NCBI GenBank assembly: GCA_937873445.1
Contig: CALMWF010000043.1
Location: forward strand, 1 to 64,000
DNA from: an uncultured Alphaproteobacteria bacterium
Lineage (GTDB): Bacteria; Pseudomonadota; Alphaproteobacteria; Rhizobiales; Aestuariivirgaceae
DNA: 64,000 bases
Direction of reading: 5' to 3'
Part shown: piece after piece, positions 1 through 9,924 of the stretch
Layout of the letters: every line of letters starts with the position of its first letter
Position numbering within the stretch: the stretch's first letter is position 1
Program-made: the position numbers and the translations under genes
Notes under the pieces: model-generated
What the model saw: the letters and a program-made list of their open reading frames with translations, nothing else
Database searches by the model: none
What the model was told of the DNA's origin: nothing

Positions 1-217
1 GCCATCATGGGCCGCCAGATCGACGGCGAGTAAGCACGAGTCCTTTGCCATCATCCGATCCGAAAAGTCTCGCAACTTTTCGGGATGATGGCGTGCGATC
101 ATGGTCCGCCAGATCGACGGCGAGTAAGCACGAGTCCTATGCCATCATCTGATCCGAAAAGTCTCCCAACTTTTCGGGATGATGGCGCGCGATCATGGGC
201 CGCCAGATCGACGGCGA
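1..217. repeat. 94-bp tandem repeat with internal hairpin
   Basis: A unit of exactly 94 bp is present about 2.3 times: the core GCCAGATCGACGGCGA recurs near 14, 108 and 202. Each of the two complete copies carries an imperfect hairpin (47-92 and 141-186): GCCATCATC pairs with GATGATGGC on the outside and CCGAAAAGT with ACTTTTCGG inside. The copies differ by only a few substitutions. It lies just beyond the stop of tdh, so it could act as a transcript end or be an intergenic palindromic element. No gene is visible in it. Extent beyond the window edge is unknown. Confidence 0.85.
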
Positions 218-239
218 ACAGGCGGGAGGTTGGACTGGA

Positions 240-1265
240 TTAGTGCCAGTCCAGCACCACCTTGCCGCATTTGCCCTGGCGCATCAGCTCAAAGCCCCTG
301 GCGAAATCGGCCACCGGAAAGCGGTGGGTGATGATCTTGCGCACATCGAGGCCCGATTGCAGCATGGCGATCATCTTGTACCAGGTTTCAAACATCTCGC
401 GGCCATAGATGCCCTTCAGCGTCAGGCTTTTGAAGATGATGCGGTTCCAGTCCACCGTGCCGGGGCTGGAGGGAATGCCCAGCAGGGCAATGCGCCCGCC
501 GGGGATCATGTTGTCCACCATCTGGTCGAAGGCGGCAGGCGCACCCGACATTTCCAGGCCAATGTCAAAACCCTCGGCCATGTGCAGCCGCGCCATGACC
601 GACTTCAGGTCTTCGCGGGCGACATTCACCGTCACCGCATCGGCCACCTGATTGCACAGTTCCAGCCGGTAGTCGTTCACGTCGGTCACCACCACATGGC
701 GGGCGCCGACATGGCGGCAGACGGCGGCGGCCATGATGCCGATGGGGCCGGCGCCGGTGATGAGCACGTCCTCACCCACCAGATCGAAGGAGAGCGCGGT
801 GTGCACGGCATTGCCCAGGGGGTCGAGAATGGCGCCGATCTCATCATCCACCTCGGGCGGCAGGTGAATGGCGTTGAAGGCGGGAATTTTCAGATATTCG
901 GCAAAGGCGCCCGGCACATTGACGCCTACGCCCCTGGTTTCCGGGTCGAGATGGAAATGCCCGGCCCTGGCCATGCGGCTTTTCATGCCGATCAGGTGGC
1001 CTTCGCCGGAGACGCGGTCACCCACCTTCGCGGTGCGGACATGGGCGCCCAGTTCCACCACCTCACCGGCAAATTCATGACCCACCACCATGGGCACGGG
1101 AATGGTTTTCTGGGCCCACTGGTCCCAGTTCCAGATGTGCACATCGGTGCCACAGATGCCGGTCTTCTTCACCTTGATGAGAATGTCGTCCGGCCCGATG
1201 CGGGGGACCGGCTCATCGCGGAGGGTGAGGCCCACGGCGGGGGCGGCCTTGACCAAAGCACGCAT
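240..1265 (-). CDS. tdh: L-threonine 3-dehydrogenase
   Basis: This 341-residue MDR-family enzyme oxidises L-threonine with NAD+ to 2-amino-3-ketobutyrate, which Kbl then cleaves. Catalytic zinc ligands are visible at Cys38, His63 and Glu64, and a nucleotide-binding motif (GAGPIG) sits mid-protein. Start ATG at 1265 is preceded by AAGGAG. It lies 48 bp downstream of kbl on the same strand, the usual kbl-tdh operon. Oddity: the four structural-zinc cysteines of E. coli TDH (93, 96, 99, 107) are replaced here by Gly, Ser, Ala and Asp, although the flanking GEGH and GVGVN motifs are intact, so the structural zinc site is lost. Confidence 0.95.
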   Translation of the reverse strand: MRALVKAAPAVGLTLRDEPVPRIGPDDILIKVKKTGICGTDVHIWNWDQWAQKTIPVPMVVGHEFAGEVVELGAHVRTAKVGDRVSGEGHLIGMKSRMARAGHFHLDPETRGVGVNVPGAFAEYLKIPAFNAIHLPPEVDDEIGAILDPLGNAVHTALSFDLVGEDVLITGAGPIGIMAAAVCRHVGARHVVVTDVNDYRLELCNQVADAVTVNVAREDLKSVMARLHMAEGFDIGLEMSGAPAAFDQMVDNMIPGGRIALLGIPSSPGTVDWNRIIFKSLTLKGIYGREMFETWYKMIAMLQSGLDVRKIITHRFPVADFARGFELMRQGKCGKVVLDWH

Positions 1266-1313
1266 GATGAACTCCTTGCTTTTTCGGCTTTATAGCACGG
1301 GCAGGGGGCGGCC

Positions 1314-2498
1314 CTAGATGACACCATGGCAGCGCCCGGCTTCGGTGAAGGCGGCAATGGCGGTGTCAATGTCGGCGGCGCTGTGGGCGGCGGACATTTG
1401 CGTGCGGATGCGGGCCTGGCCCTGGGGCACCACGGGGTAAAAGAAGCCCGAAACAAAGACGCCCAGCTCATTCAGCTTTGCCGCCATGGCCTGGGCCAGC
1501 CTTGCCTCGCCCAGCATGACGGGAATGATGGGGTGTTCACCGGGCAGCAGGGTGAAGCCCGCCTTCACCATGCCGGTGCGGAAACGGGCGGCATTGGCAA
1601 ACAGGCGCTCGCGCAGGTCGTCACCCTGTTCGGCGAGATCGATGGCAGCGCGGGCGGCGGCCACGATGGCGGGCGGCAGGGCGTTGGAAAAGAGATAGGG
1701 GCGGCCGCGCTGGCGCAGAAGGTCGATGACCGGTTGTGCGGCGGCGATGTAGCCCCCGGCAGAACCTGAAAGCGCCTTGCCGAAGGTGCCGGTGAGAATA
1801 TCGACCGTGACCCCGGCGCGGGCAGGGGTGCCGCGGCCCTGGGGCCCGATGAAGCCGGTGGCGTGGCAATCATCCACCATGATGAGGGCGTCATGGCGGT
1901 CGGCCAGCGCCCGGATGTCGGCAAGCTTGGCGAAGTAGCCATCCATGGAGAACACGCCATCGGTGGCAATGATGATGCGGCGGGCGCCCCCGGCGCGGGC
2001 TTCCTTCAGCGTGTCCTCCAGCGCCGCCATGTCGCCATTGGCGTAGCGGAAGCGCTTCGCCTTGGACAGGCGGATGCCGTCGATGATGGAGGCGTGGTTG
2101 AGGGCATCCGAGATGATGGCGTCCTGCTCGCCGAACAGCGGCTCGAACAGGGCGCCATTGGCGTCAAAGCAGGCGGCGAAGAGAAGGGCATCATCCATGG
2201 CGACATAGCGGGCAATGCGCTGCTCCAGGGCGCGGTGCAGGTCGGTGGTGCCGCAGATGAAACGGACCGAGGCCATGCCGAGGCCATGGCTGTCCAGCGC
2301 CTTTCTGGCGGCGGCGATGAGGGCGGGGTGGTTGGCCAGGCCGAGGTAGTTGTTGGCGCAGAAATTCAGCACATCGGGACGTGTGGTCAGCGCCACATGG
2401 GCCGATTGCGGCGAGATGATCTCGCGCTCCGTTTTCCACAGCGACGCGGCGCGGATTGCATCCAGTTCAGCGGCAAGGCCGTTGAGAAATTCAGACAT
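1314..2498 (-). CDS. kbl: 2-amino-3-ketobutyrate CoA ligase (glycine C-acetyltransferase)
   Basis: PLP-dependent alpha-oxoamine synthase family enzyme of 394 residues that converts 2-amino-3-ketobutyrate plus CoA into glycine and acetyl-CoA. The PLP-lysine region reads [15 protein letters not shown], preceded by the family motifs DDCHATGF and [13 protein letters not shown] longer reading frame begins upstream, but ATG at 2498 is preceded by AAGGAG at ideal spacing and starts with the expected N-terminus (MSEFLNGL). It is the first gene of the kbl-tdh unit, so the two consecutive steps of threonine breakdown are co-transcribed. Confidence 0.95.
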   Translation of the reverse strand: MSEFLNGLAAELDAIRAASLWKTEREIISPQSAHVALTTRPDVLNFCANNYLGLANHPALIAAARKALDSHGLGMASVRFICGTTDLHRALEQRIARYVAMDDALLFAACFDANGALFEPLFGEQDAIISDALNHASIIDGIRLSKAKRFRYANGDMAALEDTLKEARAGGARRIIIATDGVFSMDGYFAKLADIRALADRHDALIMVDDCHATGFIGPQGRGTPARAGVTVDILTGTFGKALSGSAGGYIAAAQPVIDLLRQRGRPYLFSNALPPAIVAAARAAIDLAEQGDDLRERLFANAARFRTGMVKAGFTLLPGEHPIIPVMLGEARLAQAMAAKLNELGVFVSGFFYPVVPQGQARIRTQMSAAHSAADIDTAIAAFTEAGRCHGVI

Positions 2499-2583
2499 GG
2501 CAGGCTCCTTGTTCCGGCGAGTCTGAACCGGCTTCAGGTACGGGGCAAGGGCCATGGCGGCATGACGCCATGGCCCCGGTCCG

Positions 2584-2937
2584 TCATTTCACCTGGGGGC
2601 CGCCGTTGCCGCCGTTATTCATGTGGCCGCCATCGCCGGTGCCGAGACTGGGACGGCTGCCCAGAATGCCCTTGGGCACCCGGCTGGGCAGGGTGCGGGC
2701 TTCGTTGCTGTGGCAGGTCTGGATGGCCAGAATGCAGACAATGACAATGCCGTGGATCTTGCACACGACCCGGCCATCGCCAAGGTCGGAGAAAGTGCCG
2801 CCGGCCCCTTCGCAGCGTGACTTCAGCGTGTCCTGGCTGATGGTAACACCGTCATAGACCTTTCTGGCCTGAGCAGAGGTGGTGGCGGCAAGGGCGGCAA
2901 GCACGGCGGCAGCGAGGGGCAGGGAACGGTGCTTCAT
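2584..2937 (-). CDS. small secreted protein of unknown function
   Basis: A 117-residue protein I do not recognise. It begins with a clear Sec signal peptide ([16 protein letters not shown], cleavage probably after SAQA). The mature part has four cysteines (near residues 43, 60, 69 and 76) followed by a Gly/Asn-rich tail. ATG at 2937 has GGAGGA upstream, which supports it over the longer frame. It is transcribed towards kbl with 85 bp between them, so co-transcription is possible but not shown. Confidence 0.65.
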   Translation of the reverse strand: MKHRSLPLAAAVLAALAATTSAQARKVYDGVTISQDTLKSRCEGAGGTFSDLGDGRVVCKIHGIVIVCILAIQTCHSNEARTLPSRVPKGILGSRPSLGTGDGGHMNNGGNGGPQVK

Positions 2938-3106
2938 GGGAGTCCTCCGATTATTGATTGGGTGACGCTGGCGCCACGCGGCCACCCTGGCAGCGGCCCG
3001 ATGAACCGGGGCTGGCGGGGGCGTTCAGCCGGGGTTCACCGGTGGGGACTGGTATGGGCGGGCAGGCTTCCTATATGATGGCGGAAAATTCGGGCAGGAG
3101 GGTGCC

Positions 3107-3502
3107 ATGCAGGTTGAACTGGGACGCGCGCTGGAACGGAGCGAGCCGGGCTATCATGCCCTGTCGTGGCTTTTGTATATCGGCCTTCTGGTGATTGCCG
3201 CCTCACCCTTCATCGACATTTCCGGCACCACGGTGGTGGTGGGGTCAATTATCATCCTGGTTCTGGCCATGTCGCGCCGGTCCGATGCGGCGGGCACCAT
3301 CTATGGCAACCATCTCTCCAACATCTTCACGGTGACGCTGGTCAACATGGTGGTGGGTTTCCTGCTGCTCTCCTTCACCATTCTGACGCTTGGTCTGGGC
3401 ATCATCATTTCCTGGCCGCTGTCCATAATTCTGGTGGTGTGGTCGGCCTGGCGGGTGGTGCGCGGCATGCTGAAGCTCAATGACGGGCAGGCCTATCCGT
3501 AA
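3107..3502 (+). CDS. DUF4870-like small membrane protein
   Basis: A 131-residue integral membrane protein with three or four hydrophobic segments (about residues 20-38, 42-57, 75-97 and 98-118), ending in a short hydrophilic tail. The layout and the central LSNIFTVTLVNMVVG stretch resemble DUF4870/Tic20-like membrane proteins; function is unknown. ATG at 3107 has GGAGGG close upstream. It is convergent with the MoaD-like gene, with only 6 bp between the two stops. No transport or enzymatic motif is visible. Confidence 0.75.
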   Translation: MQVELGRALERSEPGYHALSWLLYIGLLVIAASPFIDISGTTVVVGSIIILVLAMSRRSDAAGTIYGNHLSNIFTVTLVNMVVGFLLLSFTILTLGLGIIISWPLSIILVVWSAWRVVRGMLKLNDGQAYP

Positions 3503-3508
3503 CGCCGC

Positions 3509-3763
3509 TCAGCCGCCCTGGATGCGCGGCAAGAGGTAGATTTCCCCCTTCTCCGGCAGGGCCGTGTCCCACTGGTCGCGGTAGATCCGGCCGTTGATGG
3601 ATACGGCGATGCCGCGTCTGATGTGGGGGGTCATGCCGGGGAACTGCTCCTCCAGCTTGCGGAACAATTCGCGGATGGTGCGGGCCTCCACCACAATGAC
3701 GGAGGCGCCGCCGGCATAGGGCCGCAGCGCCCCCCAGAGATGGATGTGGCGGGCTGCCTCCAC
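3509..3763 (-). CDS. MoaD/ThiS-family ubiquitin-like sulfur carrier
   Basis: An 84-residue protein with the beta-grasp pattern of MoaD/ThiS carriers and the diagnostic C-terminal Gly-Gly, which in the family is adenylated and thiocarboxylated. The start is GTG at 3763, 8 bp after the stop of the molybdenum subunit; no better ATG exists in frame. It is the last gene of the molybdenum hydroxylase operon, which suggests a role in making or sulfurating that enzyme's cofactor, either as the MoaD of molybdopterin synthase or as a dedicated paralogue. Whether a separate housekeeping MoaD exists cannot be seen here. Confidence 0.8.
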   Translation of the reverse strand: MEAARHIHLWGALRPYAGGASVIVVEARTIRELFRKLEEQFPGMTPHIRRGIAVSINGRIYRDQWDTALPEKGEIYLLPRIQGG

Positions 3764-3771
3764 GCGCCCCT

Positions 3772-6111
3772 CTAGACCCCCAGCTTGTCCGCCGAGGTCA
3801 TGGCGGCCAGCACGCGCGGCGGCGACATGGGAATATGGGTCATGCGCACGCCCGCCGCATTGGACACGGCATTGGCGATGGCCGCCAGCGGCGGCACGAT
3901 GGAGGTTTCGCCGACGCCGCGCACGCCATAGGGGTGGTTGGGGTTGGGGATTTCCAGAATCTGCGTGTCGATCATGGGCAGATCCGAACAGACGGGAATG
4001 CGGTAGTCGAGGAAGGTGGGGTTTTGCAGACGCCCGTCCCTGCCATAGACATATTCCTCATTCAGCGCCCAGCCGATGCCCTGGGCGGCACCGCCCTGAT
4101 ACTGGCCCTCCACATAGGCCGGATGCACGGCCTTGCCCGCGTCCTGAATGACGGTGTAGCGGGTGACGCGGGTGCGGCCCGTCTCCGGGTCCACCTCGAC
4201 ATCGCAGATGTGGGTGGCGAAGGACACGCCCGCGCCATCGGCGGTGATTTCGGCGTGGCCCGCAATGGGGCCGCCGGTGTTGGGGGCGGATGCGGCAATC
4301 TCCTTCAGCGACAGCGGTGCGAGATTGCCGTGGCCGTCGCCCGTGGCATGGGCGTGGCCGTCCTTCCACACCACATTCTCCAGCGGAATTTCCCACATCT
4401 GGGCGGCGCGCGCCTTCAGGACATTGATGGCGTTGCGGGCGGCAAAGATGAGGGCCATGGACGACGAGAAGGTGCCGCGCGAGCCGTCGGTCATGTCATT
4501 GTGGCCTAGGGTGCCGGTGTCGGCCACCACGCAGCGCACATGGTCATAGGGAATGCCCAGTTCCTCGGCCACGCACAGCGCCAGCGAGGCGCGCGAGCCG
4601 CCCACGTCCACGGTGCCCACCGACAGGGTCACCGTGCCGTCCACGCCGATGTTGAGGTCGGAGCAGGTCTGGCCGCCGAAGTTGAACCAGAAGCCGCAGG
4701 CCATGCCGCGGCCCTGGTTCGGTCCCAGCGGGGCCTTCATGTGCGGATGGTTCTGCGCGGCCTTCAGCGTGGGGCCAATGCCGATGGGGCCATAGACCGG
4801 GCCATAGGATGAGCGGCTGCCCTCCCTTGCCGCATTCCGGATGCGGAAGGCCACCGGGTCCATGCCGATGGTCTTGGCCGCCTCGTCCACCGCACTTTCA
4901 ATGGCGAAGGCCGCCTCGGGTGCGGACGGGGCGCGGTAGGCCGCCACCTTGGGCCGGTTCACCAGCACCTCAAGGCCGATGGTCTCGACGTTTTCCAGAT
5001 CGTAGCAGGCAAAGGCGGTCATGGCGCCAAGCTCGGCCCACATGCCGAAATAGGGACCATTGGTGTAACGCAGCGTGGCGGAACCGGCGGTGATGGTGCC
5101 GTCCTTCTTCACCCCCAGCTTGACGTCAATGGAGGTGGCGCTGGTGGGGCCGGAGGCGCGGAACACCTCGTCGCGGCTCATCACCATTTTCACCGGCCGG
5201 TTGGCCTTGCGCGACAGGGCAAGGGCCAGCGGCTCCATCCAGATGTGGGTTTTGCCGCCGAAGCCGCCGCCGATTTCCGACGAGGTGACGCGGAGCTTGG
5301 CCACATCCATGCCGAGAATGGCGGCACACCACTGGCGATAGGCAAAGTGGCCCTGGGTGCAGACCCACAATTCACCCGTGCCGTCGGGCGATATGGAGGC
5401 CACGCAGGCATGGGGCTCGATGTAGCCCTGATGGGTCTGTTCGGTGCGGTAGGTGCGGGCGATGATGACATCGGCCGCCTTGAAGCCAGCCTCGACATTG
5501 CCATGGCCGAAGGTGGAGCGCTTGGCGATGTTGGAGGGCCGGGCGGGGGCAGGCTCCACCCCGCGGGTGAAGTTCTTCGGGTTGATGAGGGGGGCATTGG
5601 CCTTCACCGCCTCATCAACATCGGTGACATGGGGCAGAACCTCATAGCTCACCTTGATGAGCTTGAGCGCGGCGCGGGCGGTGGCGGCGTCCACGGCGGC
5701 CACGGCGGCCACGGCATGGCCGTCATAGCGGGCCACATCGCGCGCTATGCAGTTGTCGAGAATGTCAAACAGGCCTTCGTCGCCACCGGTGTGATCGGGC
5801 AGGTCGGCGGCGGTGATGACCGCCTTGACGCCCGCCAGCCTGGCGGCCCTGGTGGTGTCGATGGCCTTGATGCGGGCATGGGCATGGGGCGAGCGCAGCA
5901 CCAGCCCCACCAGCTGGCCGGGCAGGTTGTGGTCGGCGCCATATTTTGCGCGGCCCGTCACCTTGTCGATGCCGTCGGGGCGCAGGGGCCTGGTGCCCAC
6001 CGACTTGAAGTGGTGCTTCGACAGCAGCGGCTCATGCGGGCCCGGCTCGCTGGTGGTGGGGGGTGCTGCCTCGGTGGGGTTGGCCAGCGAATTGTCCTTC
6101 AATGTCACCAT
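3772..6111 (-). CDS. xanthine dehydrogenase-family molybdopterin-binding subunit
   Basis: Large subunit (779 residues) of a three-subunit molybdenum hydroxylase. It contains the N-terminal Ald_Xan_dh domain (about 40-150) and two molybdopterin-binding domains, with the motif GGFGGKTHIW and the catalytic glutamate in GVGETS at Glu735. The CO dehydrogenase active-site loop (AYxCSFR) is absent; the corresponding region reads AAYRAPSAP, so this is a hydroxylase of the xanthine/aldehyde/4-hydroxybenzoyl-CoA type, substrate unknown. It starts 3 bp after the 2Fe-2S subunit stop. Subunit order FAD, FeS, Mo, then MoaD-like indicates one operon. Confidence 0.93.
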   Translation of the reverse strand: MVTLKDNSLANPTEAAPPTTSEPGPHEPLLSKHHFKSVGTRPLRPDGIDKVTGRAKYGADHNLPGQLVGLVLRSPHAHARIKAIDTTRAARLAGVKAVITAADLPDHTGGDEGLFDILDNCIARDVARYDGHAVAAVAAVDAATARAALKLIKVSYEVLPHVTDVDEAVKANAPLINPKNFTRGVEPAPARPSNIAKRSTFGHGNVEAGFKAADVIIARTYRTEQTHQGYIEPHACVASISPDGTGELWVCTQGHFAYRQWCAAILGMDVAKLRVTSSEIGGGFGGKTHIWMEPLALALSRKANRPVKMVMSRDEVFRASGPTSATSIDVKLGVKKDGTITAGSATLRYTNGPYFGMWAELGAMTAFACYDLENVETIGLEVLVNRPKVAAYRAPSAPEAAFAIESAVDEAAKTIGMDPVAFRIRNAAREGSRSSYGPVYGPIGIGPTLKAAQNHPHMKAPLGPNQGRGMACGFWFNFGGQTCSDLNIGVDGTVTLSVGTVDVGGSRASLALCVAEELGIPYDHVRCVVADTGTLGHNDMTDGSRGTFSSSMALIFAARNAINVLKARAAQMWEIPLENVVWKDGHAHATGDGHGNLAPLSLKEIAASAPNTGGPIAGHAEITADGAGVSFATHICDVEVDPETGRTRVTRYTVIQDAGKAVHPAYVEGQYQGGAAQGIGWALNEEYVYGRDGRLQNPTFLDYRIPVCSDLPMIDTQILEIPNPNHPYGVRGVGETSIVPPLAAIANAVSNAAGVRMTHIPMSPPRVLAAMTSADKLGV

Positions 6112-6114
6112 GGT

Positions 6115-6590
<476 letters not shown>

Positions 6591-6591
<1 letters not shown>

Positions 6592-7457
6592 TATTTTCCT
6601 CCTGCGCGGGCGTAGGCCGTCCGGGCGGCGCGTTGCGCCAGAACACCGGCCACCTGAATGCGGAATGCGGCAGTGCCGCGCTTGTCATCGATGGGGCGGC
6701 AGGCGGCGCGGGCCGCCTCCGCCAGCCTGTCAAGGGCGGCGTCATCGAGCTTCGTGCCGATGAGCGCCCTGGCGGCGGCGGGCACGTCGAGAACGGTGGG
6801 CGCCACCGCACCCAGCGCCACGGCGGCCTTTTTGATGACGCCCTTGGCGTCCAGCGTCAGGTTCACCGCGGCACTGACCACGGCAATGTCCATTTCGGTG
6901 CGCGGAATGAAGCGCAGATAGGCGTCGGCCGAGCGCGGCTCGCGCTTGGGCAATTCAATGGCGGTAATGATCTCGCCCTTCTTGAGAGTGGTGCGGCCGG
7001 GACCGGCGGGCACGTCCCTGATGGCGAGCTTGCGCTTGCCCTTCGGCCCCTGAATGACCGCCTTGGCCCCGGCGGCCACCAGGGCCGGCACGGCATCACC
7101 GGCGGGCGAGGCGTTGCACAGATTGCCGGCCATGGTGCAGCGGCCCTGCACCTGTTTCGAGCCGATGAGGGTGGCACCCTCCACCACGCCGGGCCAGGCC
7201 TTGCGCAGCATGGCGTTTTCACCGAGGGCGGCATTGCACAGGGCGGCACCGATGGAAATGCCGCTGGCCGTCTTCTTCACCTCATGCAGGGGTTTGATGC
7301 GCTTGATGTCCACGATCAGGTCCGGCTCCACCAGACCGCTTTTCATTTTCACCAGAAGGTCGGTGCCGCCTGCCATGACCAGGCCCACGCCCTTCTCCCT
7401 GGCCAGGAGAGAGACAGCAGCACTCACCGTTGCCGGAGCTTCATATCGCATCATCAT
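6591..7457 (-). CDS. FAD-binding subunit of molybdenum hydroxylase
   Basis: Medium subunit (288 residues) of the same enzyme, with an N-terminal FAD_binding_5 domain (AGGTDLLVKMKSG and TMAGNLCNASPAGD are the FAD-contacting loops) and a C-terminal CO dehydrogenase flavoprotein-like domain. Three consecutive ATG codons occur at 7451-7457 and the exact start among them is open; the longer frame upstream has non-homologous sequence and is not used. First gene of the operon; a 126-bp gap separates it from the DUF1615 gene, room for its own promoter. Confidence 0.92.
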
Positions 7458-7583
7458 CACCCGTGTTGCGTTGCCTCGCCAGTTTGTCCCGGCGCCATGC
7501 TTGCGGTCAATGGGGGGTGAAGGCCAGGAACCGGCGTGGTCCAGACAATAACGACCTGTTGACCTGAATGCGGCGCACAAAAC

Positions 7584-8729
7584 TCACTGCTGCGCAGCCA
7601 TGCAGCGCTGATAACGCTGGTTCACCGTGTCGGCAAAAATCCGTGTGGTCATGCGGCGCTTGATCTTGGGGCTGGCAAGGGCAATGTCCGGCACCATGGC
7701 AAAGGGGGCCGCCTTGCCGGTCTTCTGGCGATAGGCCTCGCGCAGGGCCAGGAACAGGCGCGATGCGGCAAAGCTCTGGTCCTTGGCGCGCAACAGATCA
7801 TCCCTGATCTGCTGGTTGGTGAGGCCAAGGTTCAATCTGGTCACCAGACGCCGAATGGCCGCCTCACTGCTGCTCACCCTGGGCAGGGGCTTGCCGGTGC
7901 TGTCATAGAGCAGCAGGTCACCGTCCAGCGTCAGCCTGTCACCGGAGAGGGTGGCCACAAGCTGCTGCAGGGCGGCGTTGCGGCTGGCGTAGCGCCCGGC
8001 ATTATAGTCGGCAAAGCGGTAGAGTTTCTGGGCATAGCCGGTGTCGTAGCCGAGAAGCTGAAGCACGCCGTAATACATGCCGCCATGGCGGGTGTAGAGG
8101 TCGTCGCGCACGGCATAGGTGTCTTCCAGCGTCATGGGCAGCCAGCGCCGCTTGCGCGCTTCATCAAGGGCGAACCTCACCGACACCTGCATGGAACCCA
8201 CGGTGGAAATCTCGTTGTGCTCCTCGATCAGTGTGTTGAACAGGCCGGCATTGACCACAAAGCTCATGCTGGAGCGTTTGGAGGCATCGGCCACCATGGC
8301 CCGCCAGGTCATGTCGAGGTCGCGCTCGGTGCGGGCGGCGCGGATGCGGGCCATGTAGCTGGCCTCGGGCGAGGGGGTGCGGTCGAGGAAGTTCAGGGCC
8401 ATGCGGCCCAGTATGGGCACCTTCAGAAACTTGGTGCGCATGGCCTTTTCCGAGAGCGCGCCGAGATTGGGCACGGCGGGGTCGGCGACGAAGCCCGATT
8501 CCTGATCGATGACGGCAATGGCGGCGCAGACATTCTCGCGCGAGGGCGGCAGGCTGTGCTGGTTCAGCACATCAATGAGATCTACCGCCCAGCCGGTGGC
8601 GTCGTGCACGCCGGGTTCGGCGCCGCTGATGAGCCGGGCCACCATGCCGATGCCTGGCGCGGCGGCGTCCTGGGCCGACAGCGGGCCGGTGGCCAGAATC
8701 ATGAACAGCAGAAACAGACGGAATGTCAT
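7584..8729 (-). CDS. DUF1615-family secreted protein
   Basis: A 381-residue protein matching the DUF1615 family by overall sequence pattern. It starts with a signal peptide (MTFRLFLLFMILATG). The segment around IDQESGF and the later GSMQV resembles the catalytic-Glu region of lysozyme-like transglycosylases, which suggests but does not prove a peptidoglycan role. The start chosen is ATG 8729, which gives a proper signal peptide and has GGGGAAAGG upstream; the frame extends to 8762. It is divergent from the LacI regulator. Confidence 0.75.
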   Translation of the reverse strand: MTFRLFLLFMILATGPLSAQDAAAPGIGMVARLISGAEPGVHDATGWAVDLIDVLNQHSLPPSRENVCAAIAVIDQESGFVADPAVPNLGALSEKAMRTKFLKVPILGRMALNFLDRTPSPEASYMARIRAARTERDLDMTWRAMVADASKRSSMSFVVNAGLFNTLIEEHNEISTVGSMQVSVRFALDEARKRRWLPMTLEDTYAVRDDLYTRHGGMYYGVLQLLGYDTGYAQKLYRFADYNAGRYASRNAALQQLVATLSGDRLTLDGDLLLYDSTGKPLPRVSSSEAAIRRLVTRLNLGLTNQQIRDDLLRAKDQSFAASRLFLALREAYRQKTGKAAPFAMVPDIALASPKIKRRMTTRIFADTVNQRYQRCMAAQQ

Positions 8730-8882
8730 GCCAGGCCTTTCCCCTTCCCCTTCCATAATCATGTTCGGTCATTGCGGCAATTGCAGGGGGACGGGAATGA
8801 CGGGATCGTCTCATTCTCTTGGGGTGTTCTTGAGCAAAAACCATCATTTGACATCTGTTTGCCACCTTGCTTGAGTGATCCC

Positions 8883-9911
8883 ATGGCAAAATTCACCATT
8901 CAGGATGTGGCCCGCCGGGCGGGCGTCAGTGTCGCCACCATCGACCGGGTGCTCAATCACCGGCCCGGCGTGCGCGCCCCCACCGTGGCCAAGGTGGAAG
9001 CGGCAATCCGCGAACTCAACTATCAGCCGGACCGCATTGCCGCCCGGCTGGCACGGGCGCGGGAATACCGGTTCCGCTTCATCCTGCCGGTCTCAACCTC
9101 GGAATTCATGAGCCGCATTCATGCCGAGGTGGAGGAGGCGGCCAGCCGCATGGCCGCCGAGCGCGTGTCGATCACCGTCACCAAGGTTGACGTGTTTGAC
9201 GGCGAGGCGCTGGCCGCCATGCTCGATGCCATCACCCGTGACGAGGTGGACGGCATTGCCCTGGTGGCGCTTGACCATCCGGCGGTACGCGAGGCCATCA
9301 ATGCGCTGGTGGCGCGGGGCGTGGCGGTGGTGACGCTGGTGTCGGACGTGCCGGGATCAAAGCGGCTGCACTATGCCGGCATTGACAATTCCTCGGCCGG
9401 GCGCACGGCGGCCAATCTGATGGGACGATTCCTGCGCGGACAGTCGGGCACGGTGGGCCTGTTTGCCGGGTCGCTGGCGCTGCGCGACCATATCGAGCGC
9501 CAGTTCGGCTTCGAGCAGGTGGTGGCCCATGAATATCCGCAGCTTGCCGTGCTGCCGGTGCGTGAATCACGCGATGACTCACAGCGCATCGAGGAAATGA
9601 CCACGCAACTGCTGGCCGAACATCCCGATGTCATCGGCATTTACAATGTCGGCGGCGGCACCTCCGGCATTGTCGCGGCGCTGGAAAAGGCGGGCCGCGC
9701 CAGGGAGATCGTGTTCATCGCCCATGAGGTGACGGATGCCTCGCGCCGGGCGCTGATCCGCGGCACCATTGACGCCATCATCAATCAGGATGCCGGCCAC
9801 GAGGTGCGCTCGGCGGTGCGCGTGCTGATGGCCAAGGCCGACAATGCGCCGCTGGTGGCCGAGCAGGAGCGCATCCGCATCGACATCTTCATGCGCGACA
9901 ACCTGCCGTGA
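8883..9911 (+). CDS. LacI-family transcriptional regulator
   Basis: A 342-residue repressor-type protein. Residues 1-50 form the LacI helix-turn-helix (FTIQDVARRAGVSVATIDRV, then a hinge helix ending NYQPDRIAARLAR), and the rest is a periplasmic-binding-protein-like sugar sensor of the Peripla_BP_4 type. The frame is open far upstream, but homology begins at ATG 8883. The effector is unknown. The neighbours (DUF1615 protein, L,D-transpeptidase) give no sugar operon, so it probably acts on itself or elsewhere in the genome. The 153-bp divergent intergenic region is its likely control region. Confidence 0.92.
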   Translation: MAKFTIQDVARRAGVSVATIDRVLNHRPGVRAPTVAKVEAAIRELNYQPDRIAARLARAREYRFRFILPVSTSEFMSRIHAEVEEAASRMAAERVSITVTKVDVFDGEALAAMLDAITRDEVDGIALVALDHPAVREAINALVARGVAVVTLVSDVPGSKRLHYAGIDNSSAGRTAANLMGRFLRGQSGTVGLFAGSLALRDHIERQFGFEQVVAHEYPQLAVLPVRESRDDSQRIEEMTTQLLAEHPDVIGIYNVGGGTSGIVAALEKAGRAREIVFIAHEVTDASRRALIRGTIDAIINQDAGHEVRSAVRVLMAKADNAPLVAEQERIRIDIFMRDNLP

Positions 9912-9924
9912 GCAGGCCCGGCCG

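Noticed and set aside
2499-2583. A glycine riboswitch before kbl-tdh
   Set aside because: The gap is under 90 bp and shows no tandem aptamer-like structure.
3772-6111. Annotation of the molybdenum enzyme as CO dehydrogenase (CoxL)
   Set aside because: The AYxCSFR active-site loop with the copper-binding cysteine is absent, so only the general xanthine dehydrogenase family name is justified.
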